Source: Hungatella_A sp034142505 (GTDB lineage: Bacteria > Bacillota > Clostridia > Lachnospirales > Lachnospiraceae). Taken from it: a stretch of 64,000 nucleotides of DNA. Numbering within the stretch: the first letter of the stretch is position 1; every line of letters begins with the position of its first letter. The DNA lies in the NCBI GenBank assembly GCA_034142505.1, contig JAWZDV010000017.1:1-64000 (forward strand), read 5' to 3'. Shown one piece after another: positions 61,662 through 64,000 of the stretch. The position numbers and the translations under genes are program-made. The notes under the pieces are model-generated. The model searched no databases. It saw only the letters and a program-made list of their open reading frames with translations, and was not told the DNA's origin.

Positions 61662-62465
61662 GTGGGGACAGTGGAAAGAAAAGGGAGCTCCCGAAGGCAG
61701 CAGCAGAAAAACCATGGGCTGAAAGAGAAGCGAGGCTCTCATTTTCGCACGGTCTGCTTTGGAGGCTTTGAGGAAGGCCAGGTGCTGTGCTATCTCTGGG
61801 ATATTGTGAAAGCCCTGGAGCCGAAAGGCGGCACGCGGACAGACCAGAGTGGAAATCTGCAGGCGGAGCCGGAAGACATCACACGGACGGTTCAGCGGGG
61901 AAAGCTGGAAAAGCAGCTGCGCCGCCGTATCCGCGTGGAGATGAGACGCTATTTTGCGAGGTGTAAACGCAGGAATATGAGAGCCATAGCCATGATGCTA
62001 TGCACGGTCCTGAGTCTGTGCTGGCTGTTCGGAGTTCAGATCGGCATAGACCGGGTGTCCGGGAATTCTATGTATCCCTATCTGAATAACGGAGACTGGA
62101 TTGTATACAGCCGCGCGGGAAAAGGAATCCGCCGTGATGATGTGGTGGTATTTGAAAAGAATGGGGAGATCATGGTGAAGCGGGTGGCAGGGCTGCCGGG
62201 AGACCGTGTGGAGATGAACCATACGGGAAGCCGGGTGCTGGTCAATGGAGAGGAGACCGGGGAAGAATACATGGCGATAACCAGGCCGGAGGAGGAGACG
62301 GGCCGGGAACCATTAGGAGCGCCGCAGACGGTGATGCAAGGCCAGTATCTGGTCCTGGGAGACAACCGGGCGGAATCGGTGGACAGCCGGGACAGCAGTG
62401 TGGGGACGGTGCCGTCGGAGCATGTGCTGGGAAAAGTCATCTGGATTGTCCGGAAGGGAAGATGA
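61662..62465 (+). CDS. Signal peptidase I with long cytoplasmic N-terminus
   Basis: A 267-residue S26 signal peptidase starting at GTG 61662. The catalytic serine S136 lies in RVSGNSMYP and the general-base lysine K173 in IMVKRVAGLPGD; the later boxes GDNRAESVDSRD and GKVIWIV are present. One membrane helix (about 106-125, CTVLSLCWLFGV) precedes the catalytic domain. The first 100 residues are a hydrophilic, very basic cytoplasmic extension not found in standard enzymes of 170-190 residues. It lies in front of a surface protein gene (21-base gap) and downstream of the invertible segment, so it may be a dedicated, phase-variable processing enzyme. Confidence 0.85.
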   Translation: MGTVERKGSSRRQQQKNHGLKEKRGSHFRTVCFGGFEEGQVLCYLWDIVKALEPKGGTRTDQSGNLQAEPEDITRTVQRGKLEKQLRRRIRVEMRRYFARCKRRNMRAIAMMLCTVLSLCWLFGVQIGIDRVSGNSMYPYLNNGDWIVYSRAGKGIRRDDVVVFEKNGEIMVKRVAGLPGDRVEMNHTGSRVLVNGEETGEEYMAITRPEEETGREPLGAPQTVMQGQYLVLGDNRAESVDSRDSSVGTVPSEHVLGKVIWIVRKGR

Positions 62466-62485
62466 AAGGTTGGAGGAGTTTAAGG

Positions 62486-64000
62486 ATGAGTCATTTTATA
62501 TTACATAAGAAATGGAAAGGGAAAAAGGGTTCTTATCTGCTGGCGGGACTGGCCTGCGTGATGCTGGTGTGGGCGGCGGGATATGGACTTCACAGCATAG
62601 GAACAGCCCGCGCGAAGAGTCGCGAGACCATAGTGATTTACACGGCAGAGGAGCTGGAACAGTATCTGCTTGACCGGGAGAATGAAGAATATAATCTGAA
62701 TGGAAACTACCGGCTGGAGGATGACTTGGATCTTGGCTGGCTGTATGAATCCATCGGGACGAATCTGGAACCGTTTACCGGAAGCTTTGACGGGAACGGC
62801 CATGTGATCAGCGGGCTGACCAGACCGCTGTTTGGTGTGCTGAGTGGAGCGGAGGTGGAACATTTATTTCTGAGCGGCGCGGTGATCGAGAATCCATGTA
62901 CCTATTATAATGGGGAGCAGTATGTAGACGGGTACGGGGCACTGGCGGCTTACGCGGTGGATTCCATGATCCGGAACTGTGGGATGGGCGGAGAGATACA
63001 TATCGCCAGTCCGTCAGAAGCGGAATATCTGCTGGAGAAAGCCAGTCCGTCAGAAGCGGAGGAGGAGAAAGGCCCGGGAGTTCCGGGTGCGGGAGGCATA
63101 ACAGAGCCGGCCGGCGGGGAGGAATCCATCACACAGAATCCGACAGATGCGGGTCCCGGAATAGAGGAAGAGCCGTTAAGAGACAGTGCGGCAGAATCAA
63201 CAGGGGAAGAACATACCATTGATGACGCTGGGAAGGAAAGTACGACAGCAGGCGTGCCAGAAGGAGAAATACCGAAAACAGAGCCAGATGGAAGCCTGTC
63301 AACCGAAGCAGGAGAGGAAAGCAGTCCTGTGGTGAAACCGTCATCAGGTTCAATGGAGACATCCGGTCAGAACGACGGAACAGAGGAGACACCGATAGTA
63401 CCGGGGGCCAATGAATCCACTGCAGAGATACCAGGAACGGAAGCAGCAGGGGCAGAAACACCAAATGCAGGAATACCGGAGGCAGATACATCAGACGCAG
63501 AAAAGGAAAATACTGGTACATCAGACACCGGAGCGTCAGACACCGGAGCGTCAGACACCGGAGCGTCAGACACCGGAGCATCAGACACTGGAGCCTCAGA
63601 AATCAACGTTTCAGGGACTGTTGCAATCCGCCCGGTCCTCCGGGAACGGTTGATGAAAACACCGCCGTTAGCCAAAGCCGGAGAGGAAGAATTATTGGTG
63701 GCAACTCCATCGGATGCGGAAGAACCATCCATGGCAAGCCCGCCGGATGCGGAAGACAACGGTCATAATCAGGGCCAGGAAGAATCAGGAACTCATGAGT
63801 CCGGCATCAATGAGCCAGCCACGGAAGAGCCAGCCACCGAACCGGAGTATATCGGCAATCCGAACGGTGATATCTGCATCCTGGTTACAGCCGAATGTAT
63901 TACAGCAGGAGGCCTGATATCACAGACAGACGGGACAACCCTGATATCAGATTGTTTTGCTTTCGTGACAATATCCGAAGAAGAGCCGGGAGTCCCGATT
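62486..64000 (+). CDS. Phase-variable surface protein, partial, runs off the window edge
   Basis: An uninterrupted frame of 505 codons opens at ATG 62486 behind TTGGAGGAG and is still open at the last base. An N-terminal hydrophobic signal/anchor (SYLLAGLACVMLVWAAGYG) follows a basic stretch. Residues about 50-175 form a beta-helix-like GLUG-type region (TGSFDGNGHVISGLT, LFGVLSGAEVEHLFLSG). A Glu/Pro/Ser/Thr-rich linker then runs to about residue 455, with five SDTGA pentapeptides. Another folded part begins near residue 455. It is co-directional with the signal peptidase, so it is its likely client. The C-terminus and any sorting signal lie outside. Confidence 0.72.
   Translation, partial: MSHFILHKKWKGKKGSYLLAGLACVMLVWAAGYGLHSIGTARAKSRETIVIYTAEELEQYLLDRENEEYNLNGNYRLEDDLDLGWLYESIGTNLEPFTGSFDGNGHVISGLTRPLFGVLSGAEVEHLFLSGAVIENPCTYYNGEQYVDGYGALAAYAVDSMIRNCGMGGEIHIASPSEAEYLLEKASPSEAEEEKGPGVPGAGGITEPAGGEESITQNPTDAGPGIEEEPLRDSAAESTGEEHTIDDAGKESTTAGVPEGEIPKTEPDGSLSTEAGEESSPVVKPSSGSMETSGQNDGTEETPIVPGANESTAEIPGTEAAGAETPNAGIPEADTSDAEKENTGTSDTGASDTGASDTGASDTGASDTGASEINVSGTVAIRPVLRERLMKTPPLAKAGEEELLVATPSDAEEPSMASPPDAEDNGHNQGQEESGTHESGINEPATEEPATEPEYIGNPNGDICILVTAECITAGGLISQTDGTTLISDCFAFVTISEEEPGVPI
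63521..63595 (+). repeat. Five 15-bp repeats encoding SDTGA
   Basis: TCAGACACCGGAGCG occurs five times in tandem, the last two units with third-position changes. Being in multiples of three, copy-number change alters linker length but not the frame. Confidence 0.85.

Noticed and set aside
63521..63595. Regular short repeats considered as a CRISPR array
   Set aside because: Units are 15 bp in direct tandem without spacers and keep an open reading frame encoding SDTGA.

Overview
The window looks like a chromosomal segment of a Gram-positive gut anaerobe of the Lachnospiraceae / Clostridium cluster XIVa type, at roughly 50% GC. This is inferred from YesM/YesN-controlled sugar ABC systems, sortase-anchored surface proteins, PRD-regulated PTS genes, Rpn-type PD-(D/E)XK proteins, strong AGGAGG ribosome binding sites and the general protein flavour. 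I see no rRNA, tRNA, CRISPR array or intact insertion sequence.

Region by region. (1) 106-4543: a TetR-family regulator divergent from a glycoside hydrolase family 2 enzyme and a GPH-family sugar symporter. (2) 4612-5583: a serine hydrolase of the class C beta-lactamase fold. (3) 5756-16030: a YesM-type histidine kinase, a YesN-type response regulator, a lipoprotein binding protein, two ABC permeases and two FAD-dependent oxidoreductases, which together look like one uptake and oxidation unit. (4) 16142-17780: an Rpn-family remnant, a PocR-domain sensor with a very short chemoreceptor tip, and a 59-residue small protein. (5) 17798-25335: two divergent units, iron alcohol dehydrogenase / PRD regulator / MFS transporter against fructose-family PTS IIA, IIB, IIC and a class II aldolase. 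(6) 25448-31428: housekeeping genes (TRIC/YicG-type membrane protein, rubredoxin, aromatic acid exporter, nrdR, yqeG-type phosphatase, aroE, aroK, aroQ, efp) and a 50-residue small protein. (7) 31549-42849: a BTAD-domain regulator, then a pilus-like operon with a giant LPXTG protein, a class C sortase, a second surface protein with a variant sorting motif and a class B sortase, then a secreted repeat protein. (8) 42925-52399 on the minus strand: a ten-gene Mrp-type cation/proton antiporter operon with four large NuoL/M/N-like subunits. It has a clear promoter and a highly structured 5' leader. (9) 53005-60214: Rpn nuclease, argS, SNF2 helicase and a GH25 lysozyme. (10) 60408-64000: a tyrosine recombinase, a 352-bp segment bounded by inverted repeats that contains a sigma-A-like promoter, a signal peptidase I and a surface protein that runs off the window edge.

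Two signals stand out. The first is the probable invertible promoter at 61289-61640 next to its own recombinase. In the orientation given, its promoter points away from the signal peptidase / surface protein genes, so the locus reads as OFF. The second is the nested multi-stem RNA at 52442-52558, which occupies the start of the mrp transcript. Both are read directly from inverted repeats and promoter boxes. Their functions are inference.
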